Positions 48,618 through 62,054 of a DNA stretch of 64,000 nucleotides are shown here, piece after piece. This DNA is from Trema orientale. Its lineage: Eukaryota > Streptophyta > Magnoliopsida > Rosales > Cannabaceae. How positions within the stretch are numbered: position 1 is the first letter of the stretch; every line of letters begins with the position of its first letter. The notes beneath the pieces were generated by a model. It did not search any database and was not told the origin of the DNA. It saw nothing but the letters and a program-made list of their open reading frames with translations. The position numbers were made by a program, and so were the translations under genes. The DNA is taken from the NCBI GenBank assembly GCA_002914845.1, contig JXTC01000004.1:823868-887867 (forward strand). The letters are read 5' to 3'.

Positions 48618-51600
48618 ACCATTACCGCCGAAGTTGCAAATCCAACACACATTACTACACTTTCAGTTACGAGACTAGAGTTGTACCATTGAAGAGGCAT
48701 ACCGATTCGAACGTCAAATATATTATAATTATTTACCTGCATTGTTTACTATACTTTTGAGCAACACTATTTTAGCTTAAAACATATTATCTTTACTTTC
48801 CCCATTAACAATAAAACAAATAAAAAAAGACGGATCACATGTGATGTTGGACCACTTTCCAAAACAACCTCATTCGGAACAAAGTCATTCGGTTGGACTA
48901 GGGGTTGGACTAGGGACTCCCAAGAGGGATTTTAACCCTTATACCTCTCCTTTCACAAGTGGAAAAAAACGCCTTAAAGGCCTTAAGATAGAAAAGACAT
49001 TGCCACTTCGACCACCTTTGGTTTTAAAAAAAACATTATTTTTACTTGGACTAAATCTTCTCCTTAAATTTATACCACAATTGACTAGATAAATCTTCTT
49101 ATTAATAACGGTAAAAGACAAACAAAGAACTTTAGTAACGAAATATCTTTATTTTAACATAAATTAGGTAACAGGTTGACACCCAAAATAAATTATTAAC
49201 AACCAATACCCCAGACGGAAAACACTAAATTAACAAAACTACTCTGAAAAAATGGGATAACAAGACATCGCAAAATTAAATCCAATAGAACCCAACAAAT
49301 TTTACATAATATTATTGAAAACCTAGAAATATGTCCATCATCCATACAGAAACGTCGGTCGTTACTCGAATTCTAAATTCCACCATTACTCCAAAGCTCA
49401 TAATACAGTATAATCATGGTTGAATGTCAAACAATAGGACCACGCTTCTATCTTTCAAGACACTAGATTTTTAACAAACTTGAGACATTCTAAAATAACC
49501 AAGTTCAAAATCAACAGAGCCTCCCAATTTTTTCGAGAAAAAAAATTGCAAAACAATTTGCTTACGATAATGAATTATTCGCCAATTAGAGCTAAATCAA
49601 CGCAGTATACACAAAACACTAGATAAACTTCGAGCCCCCTTTATGTTTAAAAAGCCAAAAACATACAATGAGCCAAATTTATGCAACAGACACATAATAC
49701 TTAGAAACTTCCGCGCTTCAATTTTGCTTAAAAAATTATCAACTAGTTCATAGGCAAAGAAAAAACATTGTCGCTCGAAAAACGTATAAAATATAAAAAT
49801 TTGCTTCTAGATAAATAAAAACCCTCCTATATATTCTAGTTACCTTATCCAAGACTTAATTGGTTTCATTAGTGGAGATGATAAGTTACAATAACAGATA
49901 CCAGTGACAATATTACAAGGGAGACTAAAGCACAAAGTAAATAGCACTAACGAAAACGATCTGCGCAATAATCAGTACAAACATAATAAATGAATAAAAT
50001 AAAATTGCAAAAAGAACCAAACAGCAAATCTTCCCAACAGAAAATTCAATATACTCCGAAACAATCCTGATCATCAAGTGACATTAGCAATTAAATTAAT
50101 AAGACGATGCTTCTGAGATGAACTAGTTGAATATAAATATATAACCACAGAAATAAATGGTTAATCTATGACCATAATTATAAATAAACACTTTGACGGT
50201 GACTTTGTCCGGTCAAATTTAATTCATTTATCACCTCAAATGGAGCAGACCAAATCAACTCCGGACCTTGAAAAGACCCAGTCCGACTGCCACCCTTCAA
50301 GCTTGAGGCGAGCCCTAGAAAGAACCAACTACTCCAGCTTTCCAAAGGAAATACGGGGGCTCCAATCATACAACTCTTCAGAGCAAAAGTGATACAAAAT
50401 GGATTCCGCACATCTACGTAGAAATACAATATAACTGACATGTACAACCACACGGTTGCTCAATATTACAAAAGCAATATTACAAGTATAAGTTGCATCG
50501 GATACAGAAAAGATTTAGCTAGACCCCAAATATATTTCCAGCTTTAACTTGACATAAACTAAAAGCATACATACATCATACATGCAGATGAGGGAGATGT
50601 AATAATCGGCCCAAGTTGATTAGTAATTGATAGAACTATAATTACGTACTTTGAGCAAGTGCACCATGCTATAAAAGGCAAGCAATTGAAAGGAAACGGT
50701 GCGTAAACCACATTACTTTATCGAGAAAAATTATACATGTGCGCATGAGTATTTACTACTTATGTATGTATACCAACCGCCGACCTTTTTTTACCACGGT
50801 AATTACTTCGATAATAAATATAACCCAACCGTTGTTTCTTTCACGGGAATTACTTTAACGATATATAACCGTCTACTAAAATCGACCCAAAAAAACAAGC
50901 TAATTTATTGTTAATATAGAGTAATTATGTTAAGGAAACACCCTTTTTTACCTCCTCAACAGAAGTATTTCAACGATCTTCGAAATAGCAATTGTCAACT
51001 ACAAACATCGGGAAAAAGTTTAATCAATATCCTAATAAGAACTAATCAAAATTGGCCTGATTTAGTGCATAATTATAAAATAACCGGCAAGTACGAAAAG
51101 GCTAATCATGAAAGCATATATCTAATTAGGACCTCAAAATCTCATGCGTGAAATATTTGTCTAGTCGTCGTAATTTTAGACGGGAATCAAAAAGAAAATA
51201 GAATTAGGCAGAGTATACCTTCTGGGAAGATACGTATGGGCGTTCGTTCTCTTGATGTGGACCTCTCTATCCTGTTCGTCTCGGTGCGAAAAGTCGGGGA
51301 TGTTGCGAGTGAGAACAGAATAAGAAAGAAAAGGAAAGCACGACACAGCACACACCAGAGGAAAGACCCCGGGCAATCCCCGTGCGATCTTCCCCCTAAA
51401 CCAAAAAATTGTTTCTTTTTTTATTATGATTTTTTGACCTGCCAAGCAAGCGCACCTGTCATGGCAAAGGTCGGATGACAAAGATTAATCGGAACTCAAG
51501 TCGGCCTCCCTTGGACCCCTTTCGCACCGATATCTTATACATCCTTATAAACAACCCGATACCCCATAACCCCCGAACCCCGCACATCTCAACATCGTTG

Positions 51601-51660
51601 ATACAACTATCAGAACATGCCGTACAGCTTCATCGGATAATATACAAAGACGTTACAACT
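48618..51660. other. Gene-poor stretch
   Basis: No supported gene. The plus strand is A/C-rich from about 48840 to 51170. GC-balanced patches lie at 50230-50370 and 51180-51640, with frames of 60-100 codons on both strands that show no recognisable domain. A TATAAAAGG at about 50670 (plus) is not followed by a convincing gene. Confidence 0.4.
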
Positions 51661-51685
51661 TTATAACAGTCGAGTCCAGCCAAGG

Positions 51686-52376
51686 TTAGCTCAGATCTGC
51701 CCGATCAACTCCAGAAATGGTGAAACGAGAGAACTCGTCCTTGTAGCGGTCATCATGGCTTAGATCAAGAATCAACGGCATACCTGTGAACATGGAAGAA
51801 ATATCAAGAAATCATGACCTGAAAAAGACAAGGTAACGAATACACAAGCTCTGCAAACAAACTTGCATACCTTAATGGCAGCGTTGACCATAATATCTAC
51901 CAAAGATTTAAGAAAATAACCACGAAAATCAGGCTTTTCGCAAGAGAAAACACCGTTAGATGATCCAGGCCTCCAGATCCCGATCCAGATCAAGATCAGA
52001 TCTATGAAGATAACCAAGATGAACAAGAAACGATATGACAACGAACAAAAATGGATCTTCAAAAGCTAGGCTATGAAAACGAATCGAATCCAAACCTTGA
52101 GCTGAGCAGAGCCGAACCTCATAGAAGGAAGACGGAACCTCGATGCGTAGCAAGAAAACTCCAGCTATCCAAGACCTTCTGATCGTCTGATGGACACGAA
52201 ATCACCATCAAGATGTAGATCAGGACGAGATCTAATCGAATTCGATGACCAAAAGCAAGAAAGTTCATCCATGGAGAATAGATCTGGGAAATTAACAGAT
52301 CAGAACAGAAGAAATGGAGAGAGAGAGAGCAGAAGGAAATGAATGATTATGTTTCTACAACGCATCTTCTTTTATA
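51686..52376 (-). other. Candidate transcription unit with short open frames (function unknown)
   Basis: Reading the minus strand: a TATAAAA box (52370-52376); a CT-rich leader; a 35-codon frame from the ATG at 52272 to 52165 (starting MDELSCFWSS); a plausible donor CTCAAG|GTTTGG (about 52099); an acceptor/donor pair around TTTGGTAG|ATATTATGGTC..ATTAAG|GTATGC; and a terminal segment after TTCACAG|GT. This last part holds a 31-codon frame (51781-51686) reading MPLILDLSHDDRYKD..DLS. The layout resembles a plant 5' leader with spliced introns and upstream ORFs, or a short non-coding or small-peptide gene. The downstream main ORF, if any, was not found. Low certainty. Confidence 0.35.
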
Positions 52377-52379
52377 ATG

Positions 52380-53233
52380 GGCTTTGTATAAACGACGGCC
52401 AGGATTAATGATCTGTCCACGAAGGACGGCTGAGATTTTTTTGGGTGGTTAGTCGCTGAGGCGGTGGAAAAATCGTGGAGCACGTTGGATATGACGACCT
52501 TGTCAAGCACGACAGCTGTGCCTCGTTGTGGTGGGCCCATGAATTGTGTTTGGATACGCTTACTAGTTTGTCTTGGATCGGGTGTGGGTTTTCCATGCAC
52601 CAGAATTACGAATTGGGTTCTAGACTATTCGATTGGTATGGTAAGGTACGGTAGGTATTAAATGTTGACACTGTATAAAGTTTTTTTTTTTTTTTTTTTT
52701 TTTGTTGAACACGACATTGTCTAACGCTTTGTTAGCTTTCACATTGGCCTTTTGATTCGTTACGTTACGCGTTCCTGCCTTTGGACTTCAATAAACGGAT
52801 AGAATTGTCAGTAACCCTGGTCACACGTCACGGAGTTCCGTAACCACTAAGATGGCGTTTGGTTCGGAAGTGGGAATATAATAAAAGAAACAAACTTGTT
52901 TGGTTGCAACTATAGAATTAGGTCATGAAGCAAATTAGAATATTTTATTTGATCAAATGTAGCAATCAAAAAGAATTATTTAAAAAAATAATAATAATTA
53001 ATATTATTTAACAAAAATACCCTTATTCTCAATAAAAATATACGAATAATATATCGGTAATGGATAATGGTCCAAATTTTTAATACCAACATATATGGTA
53101 TTTGAGGTAGCACTATTTAATTGGTGTATTAAAACTTGTCACAAATAAATTAATCACATTCACCAGTTGAATATTGCCAATTCACATGTACACATAGTAT
53201 TATCCATCGATAATAGGCTATATACATTAAACT
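52380..53233. other. Gene-free stretch
   Basis: Promoter-like GC-balanced sequence to about 52660 (GACGGCCAGGATT and GACGGCTGAGATT motifs), then a T-run (52680-52702) and AT-rich DNA. No gene is supported. Confidence 0.45.
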
Positions 53234-53247
53234 AATTATATGAAGTC

Positions 53248-53476
53248 AACCCCAAGGGGTTGGCTCAGCGGTGAATCACTTGGACTTAGTGCCTCATGAA
53301 GCATTAGATCTAAGGTTCAATTCCCACTGATTGCTATCAATTCCTTTGGGGCCACGCCTGTGAGCCAAAGGCTCGAGATTTTTCTGGTCCATATAAAAAG
53401 AGCGCTTTGCATGGTTCCCGTGAATTAGTCGAAGCATAAGTCTCAGACATCACAGTTATCAAAAAAAAATAATAAT
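53248..53476 (+). mobile_element. tRNA-derived SINE of a third family, with target duplication
   Basis: The head is GGGGTTGGCTCAGCGGTGAA (A-box region) with the B-box AAGGTTCAATTCCCACT about 60 bp later; a body of about 150 bp ends in an A-rich (AAT)n tail. AATTATATGA(A/T)GTC flanks it at 53234-53247 and 53477-53490. Its last about 60 bp (CCGTGAATTAGTCG..ACAGTTAT and an A-run) recur at about 53780-53835 as part of the local duplication. Confidence 0.72.
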
Positions 53477-54208
53477 AATTATATGATGTCTGAAAACTTC
53501 TCTCCTTTTTAGAGGGTGTTTTTTATTTAAAAAACATAAGAAAGTTTTTTTATTTAAAAATAAGAGTTAATGGCACAAATGTCTTAGCACTATTTAAGTT
53601 GTGGTAATGTAGTACTCAAAATTTTAATTATAGCAATTAAGCCTTTAAACTTTTCAAATTTAGTCTTTGTACTGTCTAACTTGCAACATATTATTAAATT
53701 TTTGACTAAAAGCACACATAAGAAACACGTTGTAGCATTTGAAAGAGCACTTAAAGGAAAATAAACTGAACAAAATAACCCGTGAATTAGTCGGGGCATA
53801 AGCCTCGGACATCACAGTTATTAAAAAAAAAAAAACTAATTATATGAAGTCTGAAAACTTCTCTCCTTTTGAGAGGGTGTTTTTTATTTAAAAAATAAAT
53901 AGAAACATAAGAAAGTTTTTTTTATTTAAAAATAAGGGTTAATGGCACAAATGTCTCATAACTATCTAAGTTGTGGCAATTTTTTATTTAATAATAAGGG
54001 TTAATGGCACAAATGTCTTAGAACTATCTAAGTTGTGGCAATGTAATACTCAAAATTTAATTATAGTAATTAAGCCTTTAAACTTTTCAAATTTGGTCTT
54101 TGTACTGTCCAAATTACAATATATTATTAAATTTCTGACTAAAAACACACATGAAAAATACGTTGTAGCATTTGAAAAAGCACTTAAAGGAAAATAAACT
54201 GAACAAAA
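53411..54208. repeat. Local tandem duplication of about 370-430 bp
   Basis: Unit 1 (about 53411-53776) and unit 2 (about 53780-54208) share, in order: a SINE tail (CCGTGAATTAGTCG..ACAGTTAT), CTGAAAACTTCTCTCCTTTT, GTTAATGGCACAAATGTCT, GCCTTTAAACTTTTCAAATT and CACTTAAAGGAAAATAAACT. Unit 2 also has an internal re-duplication of the GGGTTAATGGCACAAATGTC segment near 53936 and 53998. Because the copied unit begins inside the SINE, the duplication came after the SINE insertion. Confidence 0.85.
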
Positions 54209-56822
54209 GGATTTCGAGTGAATAAATGATGTGTTCTTTACATTTTTTAGGATTCTTGGAGTTACAAATTTAGAGAAATTTTTTATGTGATTGTTCATTT
54301 TTATACTTGAAATTTCTAAATTACTTTTCAAATACACTTTCAGATATCACTATATGTATTTTTGGTCAAAAATTTAGCATTTGATATTGCAATTTAGACA
54401 GTCCAAGTACTAAATTGCTACAAATAAAAAAATCTTAAGGCTTAGTTGCTATAATTAAAACTTTGAGGACCAAATTGCCAATAAATCGGATAGTTCAGGA
54501 ATCATTTGTGCTATAAACTCTTGTAATGAAAAATCAAGACAGTGAAAGAAAAATTATTGTTGAATCAGTGGTGTCTATCCATCTTTTCCTTAAATCATCT
54601 GCAATTTGCATGAAAAATAATTTCAAATTCTCTCCAAAGGTCTTACCATTCTATCAAACTTTCACAAAGAAAAAAATTGAATGCTACTTTCCTAGGCTAA
54701 TTAATTAACACCCACATGGCACACTACTTCTAAAACTGCACCTTTAGTCATAATTTTATATTTAATTCATACTTTTTATACCCTTAATCTTTCTTATATT
54801 GTCTTAAATCTAACTTTATTTGTTCTTTTCCCACCCATTCCTCCCATGTCTTCTCTTTCATCCTATTACCTATCCCTTCTCTTCATTATTTTCTACGCTT
54901 TTATTGATTCATTATTATTACTCTTTTCATTATTGATATGTCAACATCCCTTTCAAAATAAATAAATAAATAAATAAATACACATAAAAAAACCTCACTG
55001 CTGCGATCAATTAATAGAGCTTCCATGGTCCTGCAACTTTTAGATATTATATGCTTGTATCCTTATCGGGGAAAAAAATAATAGCTTGTTATATTCTCAA
55101 TTCATTGATAGGCATATGGCTAATATACTCATTGATATATAGCATGGCCAATTTATATACGTATCAATGCTCAAATCAGATAATAATCAAATAGAGTAAA
55201 AAGGAATTTTTTTTGCATCATGAAGGAAATCAGGGTTTAAAACGAATTGTGTATATAAAAAATGGGATAGAAGAGTTTTTTTTCTTTTTTTTTTCTAAAG
55301 CACTCAGAGAGATATGTGGATATTTTTTTTCTCCTTTAAACAATTATGGACTAAAAAGTAATTCCACTCGGGGTCATTTTAGTAATAAAAAAGACTAAAA
55401 GGAGATATAGGAATAGTAGATAAAAGAGTAGTAATAAATCCTATGGATGTGCAGGAAAATTGAGTAGCACAATAAAGTAAACCGATCGAACCGTAACCAA
55501 AAAAATCGAAAATAGAAGGGGGGAAAAAACTCTAAAAAGAGAAAATAGAACAAATTTGGTCGGTTTAATGTCTAACTCCACACCGATCGACAAAAAACCA
55601 AACTGATCGAACAATCAATTTACATATTTTAATTATAAAAAAAAAACTTATGTATATGTATTTGAAAATATTAGCCTATTAATGAGAAAAAAGACTACAT
55701 GAATTGGTTAAATTAAAGAAACTGCATAAAACTATTGGTTATCCTTTTTTCTTACTTCCCAGGTTAACATCTTCCTTCCTAAGCCCAACCCAGTAGCCCG
55801 TTCAGCTAGTTCCTAATACCCCCCACTCCAATCATGACTTTTTTTATTAGTCAAGCCAGTACACACTCCTATAACACGCTTCACACACCTAGACACTTGA
55901 AACTTTAAATCTGGGTAAGATTGCTGAAACTTCAGTCCACACTTTATGCACCGTCAGTCATTTCAGCGTTTTTATTGCGGGTTGCTGTTTTTCTCTCAAA
56001 CCAGTTACCAAGTACCTAGAGTGTCGGGACTTCCTCCTCACCATGATCTCAATCCATATCAATTTCAAGTTTTGTCTCTTCCTAATTTCACGTTTCTCAA
56101 AACTCATACGTACTATTTGTGATAAGGATTTTTGACTTGTCATTTGGTTTGTAATTGTATAGAGATTTGATTTTTTGTTGGGTTTGTCGTTATTAATTGT
56201 TTACTTTTTTTTTTCTTTTACTACTAATCTTAAGTTGGAAGGGCAATGATTCATTTTGTAATATTGGATGGTATTAATTTTATAGTTTTTTTTCTTTTTT
56301 CTCTTAAATTTAAATACGTTGTATCTTGTATGATTATTCAAATCAAACATTTTTTTTTCCTTTTATCAGTTTTATATTGGCTAAAATCGATCAAACTGAG
56401 GCAAAATTCAGTCAATTTTTTCATTTTTTCTTTTGAATTCAGTTATTAATTAGTTTCGATTCAGTCTCTAATGAACCAAAAAACCAACTGATCGGTTTGG
56501 TAAGTCATAAATAACCATCTAAACCAACCGATGAACAGCCTTATTAATATTAAATCATACCCTCCTCCCTTAATTAATTGTAATACCCATATGATTTTCT
56601 ACCACTTTTTCAAATTTAAATAACTTTTTTGCCCTCCATAGATCAATAGGGATATGTACATATGTTGTTTTTTAACATGCCAAACCTCTTTCTAACACTT
56701 GATTTTTGATCGATTTATCTTTGCCATAAACCTATATCTATTGGAATTTCCTTCCACCTAAATCTAATTATGTGTGTATTTTGTTTGTCTTTTTTCTTCT
56801 ATGTAATTTGTTGTGTTCTTAA
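54209..56822. other. AT-rich stretch with a probable non-autonomous element
   Basis: No gene is supported. At about 55480-55620, AAACCGATCGAACCGTAACC and ACCGATCGACAAAAAACCAA occur. At 56380-56545, inverted relatives (AACTGATCGGTTTGGTAAG, CTAAACCAACCGATG) suggest a roughly 1-kb element with CCGATCGAACC-type ends. (AAAT)n runs lie near 54956-54980. Confidence 0.4.
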
Positions 56823-57078
56823 TGCAGTGAAATTTGAAGATTGGGATGAAATCCCCTTAAGAAAGACGAAGTCATCCTCTCTACTTTCAATTCTTAAACC
56901 TACGTTTACAATCAATCAAACATTGCCAAAATACCTTGCAAAATCCTAGCATATATTGTTCAGCAACCTTGAGCCAAAACGGTGAGTTTAGGCATGGTTA
57001 TCTTAAATAAAAGAAATAAAATGCTTAATTAAAAATAACCACATGTCTTGTACACAAACGACAATAAATTGCCTCTAT
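56823..57078 (+). repeat. Dispersed repeat, copy 1
   Basis: About 250 bp shared with 60013-60265: TTGCAAAA(T/C)CC, CATATA(T/C)TGTTCA(G/A)CAAC, TTGAGCCAAAAC(G/A)GTGA and AAAATAACCACAT, all in the same order. It could be an LTR or a gene fragment spread by transposition. Its ends were not determined. Confidence 0.75.
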
Positions 57079-60012
57079 TGGCATCAACTCATGCATCAAT
57101 TCCCTTTTTCTTGAGAACAGCAAGAGCTCGACCTCGAGGTTTTTCCTTTTTTTTTTTTTTTTTTTTTTTTTAATTTTAAGAAACGTAACCACGTAGCGAA
57201 CATGTCTGCAGCAAATTTGAAATATTGAAGAGGGATGAAAGGAGTCTAAAATGTTATATCTTTAGTGTTGGAGATAACTATAAGGACTCCTTTAATTATA
57301 AGCTGCCATCTAACTTGGTGCTGCTGTCTTTAGGAGTAAAGTTGCAACTGAGAAAGAAATCCATCTCTTTTTTTTTTCTTCTCTCTCTCTATCTTTTTTT
57401 TTTTTTTTTTTGATAGAGATAAATACCAACGGAAAATATTCTCTTTAATGCTTCCATAAATCCACAAAGGCAGCAAGGATATTTTCTAAATTGTTATGAA
57501 GTTCAAATAAAACTTGTAAGTTTGACATTTCTTGCTCTTCGGCTCTTTAAGATTGAAATTTGTAGGACCTTCAAGCTGAAGTGCTGAACAACCATAGTTT
57601 GGGAATGAAGGAAGCTTTAAAAAATTTGGTTAGGACCACCAACAAATGTTCATTCACAATCTAGTAGTAACAATGCAACATTTTTACCTCCTTGTTTCGT
57701 ATGGTTTTGATGAACTCCAACCGACAAACCTTTTCTAATCTCACCTCTCTTTAATTGATGCAACAAAGCAACCTTTTAGACCTTTCATCTTGAAATTTCA
57801 GCTAACATAATCCACTCCAAAGCTTGTGTGGAATGCTTAATGTAGAATTATATATAAATCATTAAAATTTGTGTTTGCTTTTCCAGTGTGCGGATATGAA
57901 GTTTCCATTATTAAAACTTCGGGAACAACAGCTACAAAGCTTCCAATTTCCAACATAGATACTAAATTACCTGCAGCTTTGACCATATACTGAAATTTGT
58001 TTTAAAGACTCTTAATATTAAATGCAAGCAATGATTTTGCAAGTGGTGCATGTTGGAATATTTTGTATGGACTAGCATAATCATTGAAAATTCACTATAA
58101 TGTCACATTTAAAGTATGTTATCGACAATTATGTAATTATGTATTAATTATGTGTGGTATTACTAATTGGGTCATAATAAGATGGATACTTGCTAATTAA
58201 TTAGCTTGAGACCCATGGACTCTATTTTTTTGCCAACTTTGGTCAGCTCATTGGGCCAAAGTCCTCTTCTAAAGAGACACACTATAGCCCAAGGATGAAG
58301 CCCATTCTTGGTGAGATTAAGAGGCATGGCTTAAAACTAGTAGTAAAGGCTACGGCAAAGAGATGAGAGCTATAAAGCTCTCTTGCTCTATCTTCCTCTT
58401 GCTCTTGTAGGACTAAATGGAGATGGTGACGAGTCCAAACTCAATGGAAAGCAAATGAGGTAGTTATCTAACTTTTCTCTCTTGTTGATATACTTCAAAA
58501 TCAAATGGTTGTTTGTGTTTTGATTATTTTGTGGATTAGCTATATATATATTGTATTGTTAATTAATTGATTATGCTTATTACATTATTCAAATAAATAC
58601 AACAGTGCATATTCATCATAATTGTTTCCCTATATTTGATTTCCAAACACCATTTTTCCAAGAAATTTTCCAAGTATCATTTTCCATATCATTTCAACAG
58701 CTAAAAACAACTAACGTATTCTTTTTCTACTCTAAGGTGATCTTCTCATCTGATGTTGAGTCTTCTAGCTCATTTTTATCATTTTTATTTCTTAGTACTT
58801 AGGTCCCATTAAAGGCTTCATGCATTTTCGTTATTTCTTTGTTCTGGTCGGTTATAACTTTCGCCAAAATTCCATTAAAAGAAGTAAAATATTGTATCTT
58901 GTTACTTTGTTTTCTTCTTGATTGCTAAAATTTAATGTGGCTTCAAAGCTTGACAACTTTTCTGGCAATTGGTGGTTTGAAGAATCAATAACAATGGATT
59001 AACTCTTTTTTTTTTTTTTTTCTCTTTTTGGTACTCGCATCCTTCCATGTGGCCCACTTCTACTTCTCTCTTTGTTTATACGAAGAGTCTCTTCAGCGTA
59101 TGTCATTTTAGGCTCGGCCATTGCATCTTTCGTAATTGTATCAAGGGTTTGTTGTTGGACGAAATAGTTTTCATCTCCATGATTACAGAAAAGTTATTGA
59201 TAGCCATGATAATCCTCTTTATGGATAGTGCTTTGCGGCAAGAATTTTGTATATAATTTTGGTCTCTCATTTTCTTCCATGTCATGATTTCCTTTTCTCT
59301 CATAAAACAATCTCTGATTTTGAATTCTCTCCCACTAGTAGACCATATAAGCTCTAAACTGGCAAGCTACTAAGAAGGCTTGCTTTGTCAGGTCTATATC
59401 AACGTGACTAAAAAATTCATCGACAATTACAAGCCAATCCCGAAGTTCCTTTTTTTTTTTCTTTCAAAAAACTCTACAAAAATTGGAGATTTATATCTGG
59501 TTCCTCTCTCAAAAATTTTCTGCTGTAAATTCATGGAATTCTAAAAAAAAAAAGTATGATCTAACCTTTGCTCAACGAATAGGTACTTGTCGTGTGTGAT
59601 TGTGACCCTCGTTGGGCAATAAAAGATATTTCTGACTTCGCTGCTTTACACAGGTTGCTATTGCGTATTGTTGATTCGTGAAGTCCCCTCTGATTCTCAC
59701 CGTCCTTGAACAGTGTAGCTTTCAGTTTCGATTAAACTCTGGGATTGCTAAACTGTAGTGCCGGAGGAAAGATTTCGGAATCTCTCGTGGCCGAGGCTTT
59801 GGGTCAAGCCTCTCTTAGAGTGTATTTGGCAGTCACGCGATCCAAATAGTCGAATCTTGCAACGCTTATTCGATAGAGATAAAAACTCATCCGATATCTT
59901 AGATCTGTCCAAAGGACCTTTGCTTCACGTTGATCGACGACGAAGTGGCTCAATACACTGGTGGAAGCAGTTCTCATCACCCAGGAGAATAACCTTCGAC
60001 TCTGAATACCAC
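57079..60012. other. Gene-poor stretch, possible Copia retroelement remnant
   Basis: Long T-runs at 57150-57170 and 57391-57411. A segment near 58926-58995 could encode VASKLDNFSGNWWFEES, faintly like the start of a Copia gag. TGTTGGAATATTTTG at 58053 could begin an LTR, but no matching end was found. The 91-codon frame at 59758-60033 runs into the dispersed repeat and has no recognised domain. No intact gene. Confidence 0.35.
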
Positions 60013-60265
60013 GTAATGCAGCGAAATTGGTAGATGAAATTCCCTTGAGAGATTCGAAATTATCCTCTCTGCTCTCGATTCTAAAACCCCTGTTCACAAT
60101 CGATCGAAAATCTACCAAAATAGCTTGCAAAACCCAAGCATATACTGTTCAACAACTTTGAGCCAAAACAGTGAACTTATGCATAGTTATCTGAGAGAGA
60201 GGAAATAAAATGCTATAATAAAAATAACCACATATATTCCACACAAACAGCAATAAATTGCAGAT
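60013..60265 (+). repeat. Dispersed repeat, copy 2
   Basis: Homologous to 56823-57078 (see that entry), about 3.2 kb away in direct orientation. Confidence 0.75.
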
Positions 60266-61744
60266 ATGATGTCGTTGCAACAAAACGACTTCAACTCTCG
60301 CATCAGGTCCGCAACAGATTTAAAAAATACATAAGATTCAATTTTTGATGGGCTAATTCACCGTGAGCCAACTGTGAGCGACAAAAATAGATTACAAGAA
60401 GGGGAAATTAGCCCCAGTACGATTTTTGAGCCTAAATTTTTTAAAATACGGCCCGCTTTTTTTTACTTTACATTTATACGATATTTGCTTGGGTTTTTAC
60501 CGCACTTACAAATCTGTGTTATTTTGAATATTTCTAGCGCGCATTAGAAAAAAGATAGTGTAAAAAAGGTTGTTAGTTGTCTGAATATTTAAAGGATAGA
60601 ATATTTAAATGAAATTATGGGAAAAAAGGTCTATTTGCAGGTGCTGATTCAACCTGATGCACCCACGCTGACATTAGTACCTTGTTTCTTATGCAAACAA
60701 CGTTCCCTTATTATTATTTTTTTTTAAAAAGGGAAATTGTGGATAACATCAGCCTTTCCGTATTTTTCCAATTTTCTGTACGCAATGTCATATTTTTTAA
60801 AGAATTTCATCCGTACCGTATTTTTTAAAAGTGCACTACTTTTTCCCGTATTTGTATAAATTCCCCAAGAAAGAAATGCGGAAAATATATCAAAAATTGA
60901 AGCCTAATTCACCAATATATCAATCACAAAATCTAAAACTAAGGTCAGTTTAATTTAGCTTTTTAATAAGTTAAAAGTATTTTTTGAATAATTTGTAGAC
61001 TAAAGGTATTTGATAAAAACCTAAAAATCCGATTATTCAATAATTTTTGACAAAATTACGAGCAAAAACTAAAATTGACCTAAGACAGTTTTAGCTTTTA
61101 AATTATATACGGGAATCTACATTATCTTTTAATGAATAAATCATAATGATTAAAATACCTCACTTAAAAATAAAAATGCCACACATTTAATTGAATTTAT
61201 TTTCATATCATTTTTTTTAAAAAAATATTAACATATTTAAATCATAATTGACTAAAATACTCTTCATATTAATTATTTTGAAGTAACCAAATTGATTTTT
61301 TATTGAAATTTTAAATTCAAATAAAAATAATAAAAATTAAAATAAAATAAAATAAATTTAATTAAGTAACTAATTTAATTGAATTTATTTTCATATCAAT
61401 TTTTTTAAAAAAATATTAATATCTTTAGTATGTACAAATATGAAAATTTGTAAAAAATATTAATAAGCTTTTTTATAAATAGCATAATTGTATAATAATG
61501 TTTATTTTGATCATTTTATATTTATGCAACAATTCAATCATGTAGTTTACTAAATATTTTAATACAGTTTTTTTAATATAACTTTTTAAGTCACAATACT
61601 TTAAAATTACAATTTACCAAACATTCTGCTATTTCACTACAACGAATTTTTTCTTCAGCACACTTAAAAGTGTTTTCTTTAAGGTCTACCGTTCAAATCA
61701 AACTGAGACTAAGTGACAAAAATATATTTAAAAAAGCCGAAAAA

Positions 61745-61790
61745 TGTGTCGAATAATACTTTAGTGGTGTGTCGAATAATACTTTAGTGG
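61745..61790. repeat. Perfect 23-bp tandem duplication
   Basis: The 23-bp unit running from TGTGTCG to TTAGTGG occurs twice without a mismatch (61745-61767 and 61768-61790). Likely a recent replication-slippage or break-repair product. Confidence 0.9.
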
Positions 61791-62054
61791 ATAAATGGCA
61801 TTCACTAGTTTACCATTATATTCGTTTTCTACGTGACACGTGATTCTTTTTGCTTGAAACGTGACACGCGATTCGATCTAAAGGAAACCAATACTATTTT
61901 TAATTAAAAGACGGAGAAATTTCTTGGAAGAGAGGGTTGGTTTTTTTTTTTTTTTTTAATTATTATTATTATTATTATTTTGCCTCTCGCTTGAAGGAAG
62001 AGACAGAGTAGTTTACCAAGGAAGTTTGATTTTCTTGTTATAAAATGTCTCCTT

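Noticed and set aside
50178..50453. 91-codon minus-strand frame in a GC-balanced patch
   Set aside because: No recognisable domain, no splice partners, and a comparable open frame exists on the other strand.
59758..60033. 91-codon frame with charged, protein-like composition
   Set aside because: No known domain, it runs into a dispersed repeat, and an equally long antisense frame exists. Kept only as a possible transposon remnant.
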